Below the pieces are notes generated by a model. That model had not been told where the DNA came from, searched no databases, and was given only the letters and a program-made list of their open reading frames with translations. A stretch of DNA of 64,000 nt. Source: Roseateles violae. Lineage in GTDB: Bacteria; Pseudomonadota; Gammaproteobacteria; Burkholderiales; Burkholderiaceae_C. Positions 49,463-61,537 of the stretch are shown here, piece by piece. Position 1 is the stretch's first letter, and each line of letters starts with the position of its first letter. The stretch is from positions 496,001 through 560,000 of the forward strand of contig NZ_JAUHHC010000005.1 in NCBI RefSeq assembly GCF_030410485.1. Direction: 5' to 3'. Made by a program: the position numbers and the translations under genes.

Positions 49463-50757
49463 ACATCGTCCAGTGTGGCCAGCACGGCCTTGAAGAGAAA
49501 CGCCGCCGTCGCGGCATCGATCAGGTACGGCGGCATCAGGTAGACGGTCGCGCCTATCGGGCGGATCAGCAGCTCGTGGGTGCGCGCGGCCAGGTGGAAG
49601 CGTTCGGCGAAGCGCTCGCCGGGATTCTTCAGGTCGAAGGCCAGGATCATGCCGCGCTGGCGGAGCTTGACGATGCGCGCATCGTCGGCCAGCGGCGCGA
49701 ACGCTTCGGCCAGTAGCGCCGACTGCTGGACATTGGCCTCCAACTGGCCGGCATCGAAGCGATCGAGCACCGCGTTCGCCGCCGCGCAGGCCAGCGCGTT
49801 GCCGGTATAGCTGTGCGAATGCAGGAAGCCGCGCGTCACGTCCTCGGACCAGAAGGCGCGATAGACCTCGTCGGTCGTCAGCACCAGCGACAGCGGCAGC
49901 GTGCCGCCGGTGATGCCCTTGCTGAGCAGGATGAAGTCCGGCCATTCCGTCCCGGCCTGCTCCCAGGCGAAGAAGGTCCCGGTCCGACCGCAGCCGACCG
50001 CGATCTCGTCGGCGATCAGGTGCACGCCGAACTCGCGTGTCAGTTCGCGCAGGGCTTTCAGATACGAGGGCGCATGCATCACCATGCCGGCGGCGCCCTG
50101 CACCAGCGGCTCGACGATGACGGCGGCAATCTGCGCGTGGCGCTCGGCCAGCAGCGCGCGCATCGCGGCCAGCGCCTGCGCCTCGTTACCCAGCCGCGAG
50201 TCCGGCGACTCGACGATATGCGCGCGCATCAGCAGCGGGTCGTAGGCATCGCGGAAGATCGCCACATCGGTGACGGCCAGCGCGCCAATGGTCTCGCCGT
50301 GATAGCCGTTCTTCAGGCAGACAAACTCGCGCTTGTCGCCGCGGCCCCGATTGCGCCAGCTGTGGAAGCTCTGCTTCAAGGCGATCTCGACGGCGCTGGC
50401 GCCGTCGCTGCCGAAGAAGCAATGGCCCAGCGCGCCGCCGGTGCGCGCCGACAGGCGCTCGGCCAGGCGCACGGCCGGCTCGTGCGTGCAGCCGGCCAGC
50501 ATCACATGCGGCAAGGTGTCGAGCTGGCGCTTGATCGCCTCGTTGAGACCGCGGTCCGCATGGCCGAACAGATTGACCCACCAGCTGCCGTTCGCATCGA
50601 AATAGCGCCGGCCCTCGAAGTCGTAAAGCCAGGCGCCCTCGCCGCGCGCGATCGGCAGCGGTGGCAGCTGTTCCGCGCGCGCCATCTGCGTGCACGGGTG
50701 CCAGACGGCATCGAGGCTGCGGCGGGCGAGTTCGTTCATCATCGTCGTCATCACCAT
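49450..50757 (-). CDS. bioA: Adenosylmethionine-8-amino-7-oxononanoate aminotransferase
   Basis: This PLP aminotransferase converts KAPA to DAPA using S-adenosylmethionine as amino donor. Features: HPCTQM near the N-terminus, FFGSDGASAVEIALK, NGYHGETIGA, and the PLP Lys in LLSKGITGG. Several ATGs (50757, 50751, 50742, 50739) are possible starts; the conserved part begins NELARRSLDAVWHP. It overlaps bioF, completing a bioA-F-D-B order. bioC and bioH were not found in this window. Confidence 0.96.
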   Translation of the reverse strand: MVMTTMMNELARRSLDAVWHPCTQMARAEQLPPLPIARGEGAWLYDFEGRRYFDANGSWWVNLFGHADRGLNEAIKRQLDTLPHVMLAGCTHEPAVRLAERLSARTGGALGHCFFGSDGASAVEIALKQSFHSWRNRGRGDKREFVCLKNGYHGETIGALAVTDVAIFRDAYDPLLMRAHIVESPDSRLGNEAQALAAMRALLAERHAQIAAVIVEPLVQGAAGMVMHAPSYLKALRELTREFGVHLIADEIAVGCGRTGTFFAWEQAGTEWPDFILLSKGITGGTLPLSLVLTTDEVYRAFWSEDVTRGFLHSHSYTGNALACAAANAVLDRFDAGQLEANVQQSALLAEAFAPLADDARIVKLRQRGMILAFDLKNPGERFAERFHLAARTHELLIRPIGATVYLMPPYLIDAATAAFLFKAVLATLDDVCPR

Positions 50758-50764
50758 CCATTCA

Positions 50765-51385
50765 TCAGGCGGCCCGCGCGCCGCCGCGCAGCTTGCTCGC
50801 CAAACCGCGCAGCAGCCTGAAGGTCAGGCGGATCAGCAGCACGGCCACGATCAGCAGCAGCACCAGCAACACGGCAGAGGCCAGCGGATGGTTCCAGGCC
50901 AGCCACAGCAGCGCCGGCACCAGCAGGTCGCCGCTGAGCGACAGCGCGATGTTGGAGAAGGGCTCGGGCGAGGTGTTGGCCGCCGCGCGCGTGCCGGTCT
51001 TGGCCGCATGGGCGGTGGCGGCCAAGGTGCCGCCGAGCAGCGCCGCGATCACGGTCCAGGCCTCGCCGCCCACGCCCTGCGCGCTCAGCGCGCCGGCGGC
51101 CAGCGCGGCGCCGGCCGGAATGCGGATCACCGTGTGCACCATGTCCCACAGCGAATCGACCGCCGGGATCTTGTCGGCCAGGAACTCGACCGCCGCCAGC
51201 ACGCCGGCCGCGATCAGCACGCCGCCATGCGTCAGCACCTCCAGGCCCGCCGGCAGCGGCAGCCAGCCCAGGCGCCCGCCCAGGCCGACGATCAGCACCG
51301 TCGCGTACAGGCGCATGCCGCTGGCCCAGCCGAGCGCGGCGGCCAGGGCGAACAGATGCGGCAGGCCGATCTCGTTCAGAGCCAC
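50765..51385 (-). CDS. DUF4126 membrane protein
   Basis: This 206-residue protein has about four to five membrane segments and the DUF4126 features (ALGWASGMRLYATVLIVGLGGRLGWLPLP; VEFLADKIPAVDSLWDMVHTVIR; NIALSLSGDLLVPALLW). Function is unknown. It starts at GTG 51385, inside the end of liuC, and bioA follows 7 bp after its stop, so it bridges the liu and bio parts of the transcript. Confidence 0.87.
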   Translation of the reverse strand: MALNEIGLPHLFALAAALGWASGMRLYATVLIVGLGGRLGWLPLPAGLEVLTHGGVLIAAGVLAAVEFLADKIPAVDSLWDMVHTVIRIPAGAALAAGALSAQGVGGEAWTVIAALLGGTLAATAHAAKTGTRAAANTSPEPFSNIALSLSGDLLVPALLWLAWNHPLASAVLLVLLLIVAVLLIRLTFRLLRGLASKLRGGARAA

Positions 51386-52155
51386 GGCACCGCGCTCTTG
51401 TTCAGGAAGCTCTGCACGCCGGCGCGGCCTTCGTCGCTCGCGCGGATGTCCGCGATGCGCCGCGCGGTGTCGTCGCGCAGCGCGGGCGTGATGGCCGCGT
51501 GGGCGACGTCCTGCACCAGCTTCTTGCAGGCACGCACGGCGGCCGGGCCGTTGGCGGCGATTGCCGAGGTCAGCGCGTCGACCTTCTGATCCAGCGTCTC
51601 GGCCGTTGCCAGCTCATGGACCAGGCCCAGCCGATGCGCGTCGGCCGCCGGGAAACGCTCGGCGGTGACGAAATAGCGGCGCGAGGCCTGCTCGCCCAGC
51701 GCGCGCACGACATAGGGCCCGATCGTGGCCGGCAGCAGCCCCAGCTTGGCCTCGGACAGGCAGAAGCCGGCCGTGTCGACGGCAACGACGATGTCACAGA
51801 CCGAGACCAGGCCGACGCCGCCGGCATAGACATCGCCCTGCACGCGGGCGATCACCGGCACCGGGCAGCTGTAGATCGTCCACAGCATTTGGGCCAGCTT
51901 GCCGGCGTCGGCATGGTTCTCGTCCCAGGAGTAGCCTGCCATCGCCTTCATCCAGTTCAGGTCGGCACCGGCGCAGAAGGCCTTGCCCTCGGCGGCCAGC
52001 ACGATCGCCCGCAGGGCCGGGTCTTGCCCCAGCTCGGCGAAGGCGGCCGTCAGCTCGGCGATCACCGCATCGTTGAAGGCATTGCGGACCTCGGGTCGGT
52101 TCAGGGTGACGCGGGCGATGTGACCGGCGCGTTCGATCTTCAGGGTGGCGCTCAT
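51376..52155 (-). CDS. liuC: Methylglutaconyl-CoA hydratase (enoyl-CoA hydratase family)
   Basis: This 259-residue crotonase has the oxyanion-hole segments CAGADLNWM and GDVYAGGVGLVSVCD, with Glu in SEAKLGLLPATIGPYV. The context between liuB and liuD/liuE indicates hydration of 3-methylglutaconyl-CoA to HMG-CoA rather than general fatty-acid oxidation. Its ATG overlaps the stop of the acetyltransferase gene (ATGA). Confidence 0.94.
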   Translation of the reverse strand: MSATLKIERAGHIARVTLNRPEVRNAFNDAVIAELTAAFAELGQDPALRAIVLAAEGKAFCAGADLNWMKAMAGYSWDENHADAGKLAQMLWTIYSCPVPVIARVQGDVYAGGVGLVSVCDIVVAVDTAGFCLSEAKLGLLPATIGPYVVRALGEQASRRYFVTAERFPAADAHRLGLVHELATAETLDQKVDALTSAIAANGPAAVRACKKLVQDVAHAAITPALRDDTARRIADIRASDEGRAGVQSFLNKSAVPWL

Positions 52156-52688
52156 GCTTGTGCTTCCTTCGTCAGTTCCTTGAGCATCACGACGCTGCGG
52201 TAGCTCTTGCCGGCCCATTGCACGGCATCGACCTCGACATAGCCGCGCCGCGCATAGCGGCGCTGCAGGTCCTCGGCCGGCTGGGCCGTGTCCAGCGCGA
52301 CATGGCTGTAGCCTTGCGCGCCGGCCCAGGCTTCGGCGGCGTCCATCAGCTTTTCGGCCAGGCCCTGGCCGCGCTGCGCCGGATGGACCGCCAGCTGGGC
52401 CAGGATGGCCGTGCCCGGCCGCGCATAGACCGCCGGCACCGGATCGTTCAGATAGCGCTCCTCGGCCGCGCGCGGACCGGAAACGGCCACCGTGCCGACG
52501 AAGCGGCCGTCCAGCTCGGCGACGAAGGCCTGGCCCTTGGCAACGCGCTCGCGCGTCGTCGCCACGCTCTGGTCGACGGCGGTGAAGTTCATCCCGCGGG
52601 CGGCCAGCGAGGCATAGGCCGCGTGCAGCAAGGCGGTCAGCGCCTCTAGCGAGTCGTCGGCGCGCAGCGGGCGGATAGCGACCGTCAC
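52152..52688 (-). CDS. GNAT-family N-acetyltransferase
   Basis: This 178-residue acetyltransferase has the acetyl-CoA loop LAVHPAQRGQGLAEKLM and TAILAQL strand. Start is GTG 52688, 3 bp after the liuB stop. Its overlap with liuC shows it is translated within the leucine operon. The acceptor is unknown; it may modify an enzyme or metabolite of the pathway, which is inference. Confidence 0.9.
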   Translation of the reverse strand: MTVAIRPLRADDSLEALTALLHAAYASLAARGMNFTAVDQSVATTRERVAKGQAFVAELDGRFVGTVAVSGPRAAEERYLNDPVPAVYARPGTAILAQLAVHPAQRGQGLAEKLMDAAEAWAGAQGYSHVALDTAQPAEDLQRRYARRGYVEVDAVQWAGKSYRSVVMLKELTKEAQA

Positions 52689-52691
52689 GGC

Positions 52692-54299
52692 TTACATCCG
52701 GAACACGCCGAACTTGGTCTCGGGAATCGGCGCGTTCAGCGACGCCGAGAGCCCCAGCGCCAGCACGCGGCGCGTGTCGGCCGGGTCGATGACGCCGTCG
52801 TCCCATAGCCGCGCGCTGGCGTAGTACGGATGGCCTTGCTCCTCGTACTGCTGCAGGATCGGAGCCTTGAAGGCCTGTTCCTCGTCGGCGCTCCAGGCGC
52901 CGCCCTTGGCCTCGATACCGTCGCGCTTGACGGTGGCCAGCACGCTGGCCGCCTGCTCGCCGCCCATCACGCTGATGCGCGCGTTGGGCCACATCCAGAG
53001 GAAGCGCGGCGAGTAGGCGCGGCCGCACATGCCGTAGTTGCCGGCGCCGAAGGAGCCGCCGATGATGATGGTGAACTTGGGCACCTGGGCACAGGCGACG
53101 GCCGTCACCATCTTGGCGCCGGCGCGGGCGATGCCCTCGTTCTCGTACTTGCGGCCGACCATGAAGCCGGTGATGTTCTGCAGGAAGACCAGCGGGATCT
53201 TGCGCTGGCAGCACAGCTCGATGAAATGCGCGCCCTTGTTGGCGCTCTCGGCGAAGAGGATGCCGTTGTTGGCGACGATGCCCACCGGCATGCCCTCGAT
53301 ATGGGCGAAGCCGCAGACCAGGGTCGCGCCGTAGCGGGCCTTGAACTCGTCGAATTCCGAGCCGTCGACGATGCGGGCGATCACCTCGCGCACATCGAAG
53401 GGCTTGCGCGTGTCGGTCGGGATGACGCCGTGCAGCTCGGCCGGGTCGAACAGCGGTGCCTTCGGTGCCTGGGTCAAGAGCTGGCCTTGCTTGCGCCAGT
53501 TCAGCTTGCCGATCGACTGCCGCGCGATCGCCAGCGCATGGGTGTCGTCATTGGCCAGGTGGTCGGCCACGCCGGACAGGCGCGTGTGCACATCGCCACC
53601 GCCGAGATCTTCGGCCGAGACCACTTCGCCGGTGGCGGCCTTCACCAGCGGCGGGCCGCCGAGGAAGATCGTGCCCTGGTTCTTGACGATGATGGTCTCG
53701 TCGCTCATCGCCGGCACATAGGCGCCGCCGGCCGTGCAGCTGCCCATCACGACGGCCAGCTGCGGAATGCCCTTGGCCGACAGATTGGCCTGGTTGTAGA
53801 AGATGCGGCCGAAGTGGTCGCGGTCGGGGAAGACCTCGTCCTGGTTCGGCAGATTGGCGCCGCCGGAGTCGACCAGGTAGACGCAGGGCAGGCGGTTCTG
53901 CTCGGCGATCTCCTGCGCGCGCAGATGCTTCTTGACGGTGACCGGGTAGTAGGTGCCGCCCTTCACCGTCGCGTCGTTGCAGACGATCATGCAGTCGACG
54001 CCGGCGACGCGGCCGATGCCGGCGATCATGCCGCCGCCCGGCGCGGCGTTGTCATACATATTCAGCCCGGCCAGCGGGGCCAGTTCCAGGAAGGGCGTGC
54101 CGGGATCCAAGAGCAGCTCGACCCGCTCGCGCGGCAGCAGCTTGCCGCGGGCGGTGTGCTTGGCGCGCGCGGCCTCGCCACCGCCCTCGGCGATCTTCTC
54201 CAGCCGCGCATTCAGGTCCTCGATCAGGCCGCGCATCGCCTCGGCATTGGCCCGGAAGTCCGCCGAGCGGGCATTGAGCTTGGTGGTGAGAGCAGCCAT
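52692..54299 (-). CDS. liuB: 3-Methylcrotonyl-CoA carboxylase carboxyltransferase (beta) subunit
   Basis: This 535-residue carboxyltransferase transfers CO2 from biotin to methylcrotonyl-CoA. Features: [43 protein letters not shown] (typical of MCC beta), [16 protein letters not shown], and [16 protein letters not shown] with [15 protein letters not shown]. It heads the leftward cluster. No isovaleryl-CoA dehydrogenase (liuA) is in the window. Confidence 0.96.
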   Translation of the reverse strand: MAALTTKLNARSADFRANAEAMRGLIEDLNARLEKIAEGGGEAARAKHTARGKLLPRERVELLLDPGTPFLELAPLAGLNMYDNAAPGGGMIAGIGRVAGVDCMIVCNDATVKGGTYYPVTVKKHLRAQEIAEQNRLPCVYLVDSGGANLPNQDEVFPDRDHFGRIFYNQANLSAKGIPQLAVVMGSCTAGGAYVPAMSDETIIVKNQGTIFLGGPPLVKAATGEVVSAEDLGGGDVHTRLSGVADHLANDDTHALAIARQSIGKLNWRKQGQLLTQAPKAPLFDPAELHGVIPTDTRKPFDVREVIARIVDGSEFDEFKARYGATLVCGFAHIEGMPVGIVANNGILFAESANKGAHFIELCCQRKIPLVFLQNITGFMVGRKYENEGIARAGAKMVTAVACAQVPKFTIIIGGSFGAGNYGMCGRAYSPRFLWMWPNARISVMGGEQAASVLATVKRDGIEAKGGAWSADEEQAFKAPILQQYEEQGHPYYASARLWDDGVIDPADTRRVLALGLSASLNAPIPETKFGVFRM

Positions 54300-54309
54300 G
54301 AAGTCTCCG

Positions 54310-54402
54310 TGAGTTCGACTCAATTTATTCGTACGTCGGCGCCAACCGTGCGGAACAAGCCGGCGATCAACACCGCTCAAGCAGGACTTGAGCTTTACTC
54401 AA
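54310..54402. promoter_or_regulatory. Palindromes between liuB and the divergent TetR gene
   Basis: Three inverted repeats share a TGAGT/CTCAA core: TGAGT-TCG-ACTCA (54310-54322), GCTCAAG-CAGGA-CTTGAGC (54375-54393) and TTGAG-CTTTA-CTCAA (54388-54402). The last two overlap. The first is next to the liuB start and the others lie just ahead of the regulator start, so they are good candidate operators for that TetR protein. Confidence 0.6.
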
Positions 54403-54423
54403 TTATTGCGCAGAATCGGCCCC

Positions 54424-55149
54424 GTGAACGAAAAAAACCTTGCCCCGGCCGCCCCGCCGGCTTCGCGCCGGGCGCCCGCCGGCGCCAAGGCGGAGCAGCG
54501 GGTGCGCGACATTCTGCGCGTCGGGCGCCAGGTCTTCGCCAGCCGCGGCTACGAGCGCACGACGACGACCGAGATCGCGCGCCAGCTGGGTGTCTCCGAG
54601 GCCACCGTGTTCACCTATTTCCGCGGCAAGCGCGAGCTCTGCATGCGGGTGATCGCCGACTGGTACGACGAGATCATCGCGGCGATCGAGGGCGGCCTGC
54701 CGCGCGAGGCCGGCGTGCGCGAGCAGCTGGAATTCATCGTCCACACCCATCTGCGCCTGTTCCTGATCCAGGGCACCGGCCTGTGCGAGCTGGTGCTGTC
54801 CGAGGGCCGCAAGCGCGAGGCCGAGATGGTCAGCGGCAGCGAGTTCGGCGAGGCCTTCATCGAGCTGCAGCGCCGCTACACCGCCCCGCTGATGGAGCTG
54901 CTGGCGCGCGGCCAGGCGCTGGGGCAGGTGCGCCAGGACATCCCGCTGCGCATGCTGCGCTCGCTGGTCTTCGGGCCGATGGAGCACATGCTCTGGGAGG
55001 TCATCATCGCCGGCCGTCAGATCGACGTCGATCAGAGCGCGCGCGACCTGGTCGCCCTGCTCTGGCCGGCCCTGCAGGCGCCCGAGCAGGAGCTGCAGTC
55101 GCTGCGCCGGCTGCGCGGCGAGCTGCAGGACGCGCTGAGCCGCAGCTGA
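54424..55149 (+). CDS. TetR-family regulator, likely controlling the liu/bio cluster
   Basis: This 241-residue regulator has a TetR HTH (ERTTTTEIARQLGVSEATVFTYFRGKRELC, about 48-77) and a ligand-binding domain. GTG 54424 is chosen; a TTG at 54388 is in frame but lies in the palindrome. Its divergent position next to liuB suggests it is the local regulator, like the TetR-type LiuQ described for betaproteobacterial leucine catabolism. That identity is inferred from context only. Confidence 0.88.
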   Translation: MNEKNLAPAAPPASRRAPAGAKAEQRVRDILRVGRQVFASRGYERTTTTEIARQLGVSEATVFTYFRGKRELCMRVIADWYDEIIAAIEGGLPREAGVREQLEFIVHTHLRLFLIQGTGLCELVLSEGRKREAEMVSGSEFGEAFIELQRRYTAPLMELLARGQALGQVRQDIPLRMLRSLVFGPMEHMLWEVIIAGRQIDVDQSARDLVALLWPALQAPEQELQSLRRLRGELQDALSRS

Positions 55150-55170
55150 GGACATGGCCGCCACTGCCGC

Positions 55171-55476
55171 TCAGCGCCGGCCAAAGGCCAGGCGCTGCAC
55201 CAGCACATGCTCGCAGAGCTTGAAGACCAGGTAGGCGGCGATCGCCGCCAAGACGCCCAGCATCAGCTCCAGCAGCTGCAGCCAGCCGCCGTCGGCGATG
55301 AGGCCGTCCCAGCCGGAGCGCCATAGAAAGCCGGCATTGGCCGCGACCAGGCGCACCAGATCGAGCGAGAGCAGGCCGAAGACGATGAAGGCCGCGCTCA
55401 TCAGCAGGAAACAGGCCGGCGCATGCGCCGCCAGCCAGGCCGCGAGTCTGGAGGGGCTGGGTGGCGATGTGGCCAT
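55171..55476 (-). CDS. Small inner-membrane protein (101 aa)
   Basis: This protein of unknown family has three hydrophobic segments (about 18-40, 60-85). Its C-terminal part (ELMLGVLAAIAAYLVFKLCEHVLVQRL) is typical of an integral membrane helix with a basic end. GCTCCT (reverse of AGGAGC) marks a ribosome site ahead of ATG 55476. It is convergent with the TetR gene and divergent from the iron-sulfur subunit gene. Confidence 0.7.
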   Translation of the reverse strand: MATSPPSPSRLAAWLAAHAPACFLLMSAAFIVFGLLSLDLVRLVAANAGFLWRSGWDGLIADGGWLQLLELMLGVLAAIAAYLVFKLCEHVLVQRLAFGRR

Positions 55477-55626
55477 GAGGAGCTCCTGCGGGTTTGGGCA
55501 GCCCTTTCAGCGTAGCGCGCCAGGCGGCGGAACGAAACACCCGTCACCGCGTCGAGCGGCAGGCCGGCTTTCGGTGTAGGCTTGCCGCCGTTCTGGAATT
55601 CCAATATCCCGACGAGGAGAAGGTCG

Positions 55627-56097
55627 ATGACGATCAAGCTGACGGTCAATGGCAAGCCGGTGTCGCTTCCCGACGCCGATCCCAACGAACCGCTGTTGTG
55701 GGCGCTGCGCGAGGACCTGCAGCTGACCGGCACCAAGTTCGGCTGCGGCATGGCGCTGTGCGGCGCCTGCACCGTGCATCTGGACGGGCAGGCGGTGCGC
55801 TCCTGCCAGACGCCGCTGTCGGCCGCCGCCGGCAAGAAGGTGACGACGATCGAGGGCATCGGCGCCAGCAAGACCGGCAAGGCCGTGCAGGCCGCTTGGC
55901 TGAAGATCGACGTGCCGCAATGCGGCTACTGTCAGAGCGGCCAGATCATGAGCGCCTGCGCGCTCTTGGCCGGCAAGAAGTCGCCCAGCGATGCCGACAT
56001 CGATGCGGCAATGAGCGGCAACATCTGCCGCTGCGGCACCTACAACCAGATCCGCGCGGCCATCCACGACGCGGCCGGCAGCCTGAAGGGAGCCTGA
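55627..56097 (+). CDS. [2Fe-2S] subunit of a xanthine-dehydrogenase-family oxidoreductase
   Basis: This 156-residue electron-transfer subunit has the plant-ferredoxin motif ([13 protein letters not shown]) and the second all-helical cluster domain (CGYCQSGQ...NICRCGTY). This matches the small subunits of isoquinoline 1-oxidoreductase- and aldehyde-dehydrogenase-type enzymes. GAGGAGAAGG lies ahead of the ATG. The catalytic subunit gene starts 2 bp after its stop. Confidence 0.95.
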   Translation: MTIKLTVNGKPVSLPDADPNEPLLWALREDLQLTGTKFGCGMALCGACTVHLDGQAVRSCQTPLSAAAGKKVTTIEGIGASKTGKAVQAAWLKIDVPQCGYCQSGQIMSACALLAGKKSPSDADIDAAMSGNICRCGTYNQIRAAIHDAAGSLKGA

Positions 56098-56099
56098 GC

Positions 56100-58256
56100 A
56101 TGGACGACAGCCTTCAACAAGCCAGCCGTCGCGCCTTCCTGAAGACCAGCGCCGGCTCGGCCCTCGTGATCGGCTTCGCGCTGCCGCTGGCGGCCCAGCG
56201 CGCCCGGGCGCAGGCCAATAGCAACACCAACACCTTCGCGCCGAACGCCTGGCTGCGCATCACGCCGGACAACAGGGTCACCGTCGTCTGCGGCTCGGCC
56301 GAGATGGGCCAGGGCGTGCTGACCGCGATCCCGATGCTCTTGGCCGAGGAGCTCGATGCCGACTGGGCCCTGGTCAGCGTCGAGCAGGCGCCGGTCGACA
56401 CCGCCTACAACAACCCGATGTTCGGCATGCAGGCCACCGGCGGCAGCACGACGGTGCGCGCGCATTGGCAGCCGGTGCGCGAGGCGGGCGCGGCGGCGCG
56501 GCAAATGCTGGTCGCGGCAGCCGCGGCCCAGCTGAAGCTCGACGCGGCCCAGTTGCGCACCGAGAAGGGTCATGTGCTCGCCCCCGGCGGCAAGAAGATC
56601 GCCTATGGCGCCCTGGTCGCCGACGCGTCCAAGCAGGCGGTGCCGGCCAAGCCGACGCTGAAGGCCGCCAAGGACTTCAAGATCCTGGGCAAGCCGACCC
56701 GGCGCCTGGACACGCCGGCCAAGCTCAACGGCACGGCCAAGTTCGGCATCGACGCCCAGGTGGACGGCATGCTGGTCGCGGTGATGGCGCGCGCGCCGAT
56801 CGCCGGCGCCAAGCCCAAGGGCATGAACGAGGCCAAGGCGCGCCAGGTCAAGGGTGTGCAGAAGATCATCACCATCCCCGGCGGCGTGGCCGTGCTGGCC
56901 GATGGTTACTGGGCCGCCAAGCAGGGCCGCGACGCGCTGGATGTGCAATGGGATCTGGGCGAGCACGCCGGTCTGAACAGCGCCAAGGTCGCCAGCCTGC
57001 TGGCCGAGGGCGCGGCCAACGCCAGCGCGGTCGCGGTCGACAACGGCAATCTGAAGGACGCCTCGGCCAATGCCGACAAGGTGCTGGCGGCCCAGTACGA
57101 GGTGCCCTATCTGGCCCATGCCTGCATGGAGCCGCTGAACTGCCTGGCCTGGGTCAAGGGCGACGAGGTGACGATCTGGGCCGGCACGCAGAGCCAGGGC
57201 CCCGCCCAGGGCATCCTCAGTCAGGTCGCGCAGGCGACGCCGGCGAAGGTCAAGATCAACACCTTGCTGCTGGGCGGCGGTTTCGGCCGCCGCTTCGCGC
57301 CCGACTTCACCATCGACGCGACGCTCTTGAGCAAGCTCAGCGGCAGCCCGGTCAAGCTGATCTACACCCGCGAGGACGATATGGCCGCCGGCTACTACCG
57401 CCCGGCCTCCCTGGTCAAGTTCGAGGGCGCGCTCGATGCCAAGGGCCAGGCGACGATGCTGCGCGCCGACATCGGCTCGCCCTCCATCATGGCCGCCTCG
57501 GGTTTCATGAAGATCCCCGACAACGGCGTGGATGCGATGGCCGTCGAGGGCCTGGCCGACCAGCCCTACGACATCGCCAACCAGCGCATCGCCTATGGCC
57601 GCGCCGAGCCGGGCCCGCAGGTCTGGTTCTGGCGCTCGGTCGGCCATTCGCAGAATGCCTTCTTCATCGAGAGCTTCATCGACGAGATGGCCGCCGCGGC
57701 CCAGGCCGATCCGCTGCAGTTCCGCCTGAATCTGCTGGCCAAGCACCCACGCCACCGTGCGGTGCTGCAGGCCGCCGCCGACAAGGCCGGCTGGGGCAAG
57801 CCGCTGCCGGCCGGCGTCAAGCGCGGCATCGCGGTGGCCGAGAGCTTCGGCAGCTATGTGGCCGAGGTCGCCGAGGTGTCGGTGAACAAGGACGGCGTGC
57901 CCAAGGTGCACCGCGTCGTCGCCGCCGTCGACTGCGGCCAGACCGTCAACCCGCAGACCATCCAGCGCCAGATCGAAAGCGCGATCTGCTATGGCCTCTC
58001 CGCCGCGCTCTACGGCCAGATCAGCTTCAAGGACGGCAAGGTCGAGCAGGGCAATTTCCACGACTACCCGGTGCTGCGCATGAGCGAGATGCCCAAGGTC
58101 GAGGTGCTGATCCTGCCGAGCAGCGAAGCGCCCGGCGGCATTGGCGAGCCCGGCACGCCGCCGATCGCGCCGGCCGTCTGCAATGCGATCTACGCCGCCA
58201 CCGGCGTGCGCCTGCGCAAGCTGCCGATCGACACGGCCCTGCTGAAGAAGGCCTGA
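56100..58256 (+). CDS. Molybdopterin-binding catalytic subunit of the same enzyme, Tat-exported
   Basis: The 718-residue subunit begins with a Tat signal ([11 protein letters not shown] then a hydrophobic run to about 38, ARA). It has the molybdopterin-binding segments [16 protein letters not shown] and [14 protein letters not shown]; the final Glu is the expected catalytic base region. This is the IorB/quinoline-oxidase-like group that works in the periplasm, fed by the small subunit. The physiological substrate is not evident; aldehydes or N-heterocycles are family substrates. No cytochrome partner is adjacent. Confidence 0.92.
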   Translation: MDDSLQQASRRAFLKTSAGSALVIGFALPLAAQRARAQANSNTNTFAPNAWLRITPDNRVTVVCGSAEMGQGVLTAIPMLLAEELDADWALVSVEQAPVDTAYNNPMFGMQATGGSTTVRAHWQPVREAGAAARQMLVAAAAAQLKLDAAQLRTEKGHVLAPGGKKIAYGALVADASKQAVPAKPTLKAAKDFKILGKPTRRLDTPAKLNGTAKFGIDAQVDGMLVAVMARAPIAGAKPKGMNEAKARQVKGVQKIITIPGGVAVLADGYWAAKQGRDALDVQWDLGEHAGLNSAKVASLLAEGAANASAVAVDNGNLKDASANADKVLAAQYEVPYLAHACMEPLNCLAWVKGDEVTIWAGTQSQGPAQGILSQVAQATPAKVKINTLLLGGGFGRRFAPDFTIDATLLSKLSGSPVKLIYTREDDMAAGYYRPASLVKFEGALDAKGQATMLRADIGSPSIMAASGFMKIPDNGVDAMAVEGLADQPYDIANQRIAYGRAEPGPQVWFWRSVGHSQNAFFIESFIDEMAAAAQADPLQFRLNLLAKHPRHRAVLQAAADKAGWGKPLPAGVKRGIAVAESFGSYVAEVAEVSVNKDGVPKVHRVVAAVDCGQTVNPQTIQRQIESAICYGLSAALYGQISFKDGKVEQGNFHDYPVLRMSEMPKVEVLILPSSEAPGGIGEPGTPPIAPAVCNAIYAATGVRLRKLPIDTALLKKA

Positions 58257-58263
58257 TTCGCGC

Positions 58264-58485
58264 TCAGGCTGCCGAGGCTGGCGACGCCGGCGGATAGCCG
58301 GCCTCGCTCAGCAGCTCGGCCAGCGCCTGCTGGTCGAGCGCGCCGCTGGCGATCTGGACCCGGCGCTGCTCGCGGTCGAACTGCAGGGTGGCGGCCGCGT
58401 CGGCGGCCTGCACCGCCTCGGTGATCGCGGCCACGCAGTGGCCGCAGCTCATATCGGGCAGATGGAATTGGTAGTGCTCGGTCAC
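58264..58485 (-). CDS. CopZ-like heavy-metal-binding (HMA) copper chaperone
   Basis: This 73-residue HMA domain has MSCGHC (C14, C17), the copper-chaperone motif. GTG 58485 is chosen as it has AAGGAG 7 bp upstream. It is divergent from copA and each side has its own TTGACC-type promoter, so it likely delivers Cu(I) to the ATPase. A longer frame upstream would run through the operator. Confidence 0.9.
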   Translation of the reverse strand: MTEHYQFHLPDMSCGHCVAAITEAVQAADAAATLQFDREQRRVQIASGALDQQALAELLSEAGYPPASPASAA

Positions 58486-58528
58486 TGCGGGCTCCTTGGA
58501 TCTGGATCGGGTCAACGATGCTGCGGGC

Positions 58529-58615
58529 AGCTTAATCCCTGCCATGATGGCAAGGTCAAGCGCGGCGCATCGACCGAAGAAGGCTTGACCTTGCCATCAT
58601 GTCAAGCTGGACCAT
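58529..58615. promoter_or_regulatory. Paired CueR/MerR-type operator-promoters, back to back
   Basis: The 20-bp block CTTGACCTTGCCATCATG occurs twice, leftward at 58560-58543 and rightward at 58584-58601. Leftward, TTGACC and TAAGCT are separated by 19 bp, the long spacer required by MerR-family activators. Rightward, CTTGAC-N11-GTCAAG forms a palindrome; its -10 (near 58610-58615) is poorer, and the copA ATG is only about 7 bp further. CueR (61014-61409) is the obvious activator of both. Confidence 0.8.
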
Positions 58616-58621
58616 GAGGCC

Positions 58622-60994
<2,373 letters not shown>

Positions 60995-61013
60995 ACGAGA
61001 CGAGGAACCGGGC

Positions 61014-61409
61014 ATGGACGTGAACATCAGCGAGGCGGCCAAGCGCTCCGGCATCTCGCCCAAGATGCTGCGGCACTACGAGTCCCTGGGCCTGCTGCCG
61101 CCGGTGGCGCGCAGCGAGGCGGGCTACCGCCGCTACGGCGACAGGGAGGTGCACACGCTGCGCTTCATACGCCGCGCGCGCGACCTGGGCTTCTCGATCG
61201 CCGAGATCGGCGAGCTGCTGCGCCTGTGGCAGAACCGCCGCCGCAGCAGCGCCGACGTCAAGCGCATCGCCCAGGCCCATGTGGCCGACCTCGAGCGCCG
61301 CCTGGCCGAGATGCAGGCGATGAAGCGCACGCTGGAGGCGCTGGTCGGCTGCTGCCATGGCGACGAGCGGCCCGACTGCCCGATCCTGGACGGCCTGGAA
61401 GAGGTCTGA
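61014..61409 (+). CDS. cueR: MerR-family copper-responsive regulator CueR
   Basis: This 131-residue activator has the MerR N-terminal HTH (ISEAAKRSGISPKMLRHYESLGLL) and a C-terminal metal loop with C113, C114 and C122 (GCCHGDERPDC), corresponding to the Cu(I)-binding pair C112/C120 of E. coli CueR. It follows copA and would twist the long-spacer promoters at 58529-58615 into action upon Cu(I). Confidence 0.95.
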   Translation: MDVNISEAAKRSGISPKMLRHYESLGLLPPVARSEAGYRRYGDREVHTLRFIRRARDLGFSIAEIGELLRLWQNRRRSSADVKRIAQAHVADLERRLAEMQAMKRTLEALVGCCHGDERPDCPILDGLEEV

Positions 61410-61441
61410 GCGCCGGCGCGTGCAGCGCCTTCGACAGCCCT

Positions 61442-61468
61442 CTTGAAAGCCCGCGGGCGACCCCTAAG
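61442..61468 (+). promoter_or_regulatory. Sigma-32-type heat-shock promoter
   Basis: CTTGAAA (61442-61448) and CCCCTAAG (61461-61468) with a 12-bp spacer match the RpoH consensus (CTTGAAA and CCCCATnT). It would drive the two Hsp20 genes. The leader contains GGCAAG/CTTGCC inverted arms (61476-61481 / 61497-61502) before the AGGAGG site. Confidence 0.75.
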
Positions 61469-61537
61469 TGTTGCGGGCAAGCCGGCCGGTCGGGTTCTTG
61501 CCGGTCGGTGCCCACCACCCATCGACAGGAGGTCACC

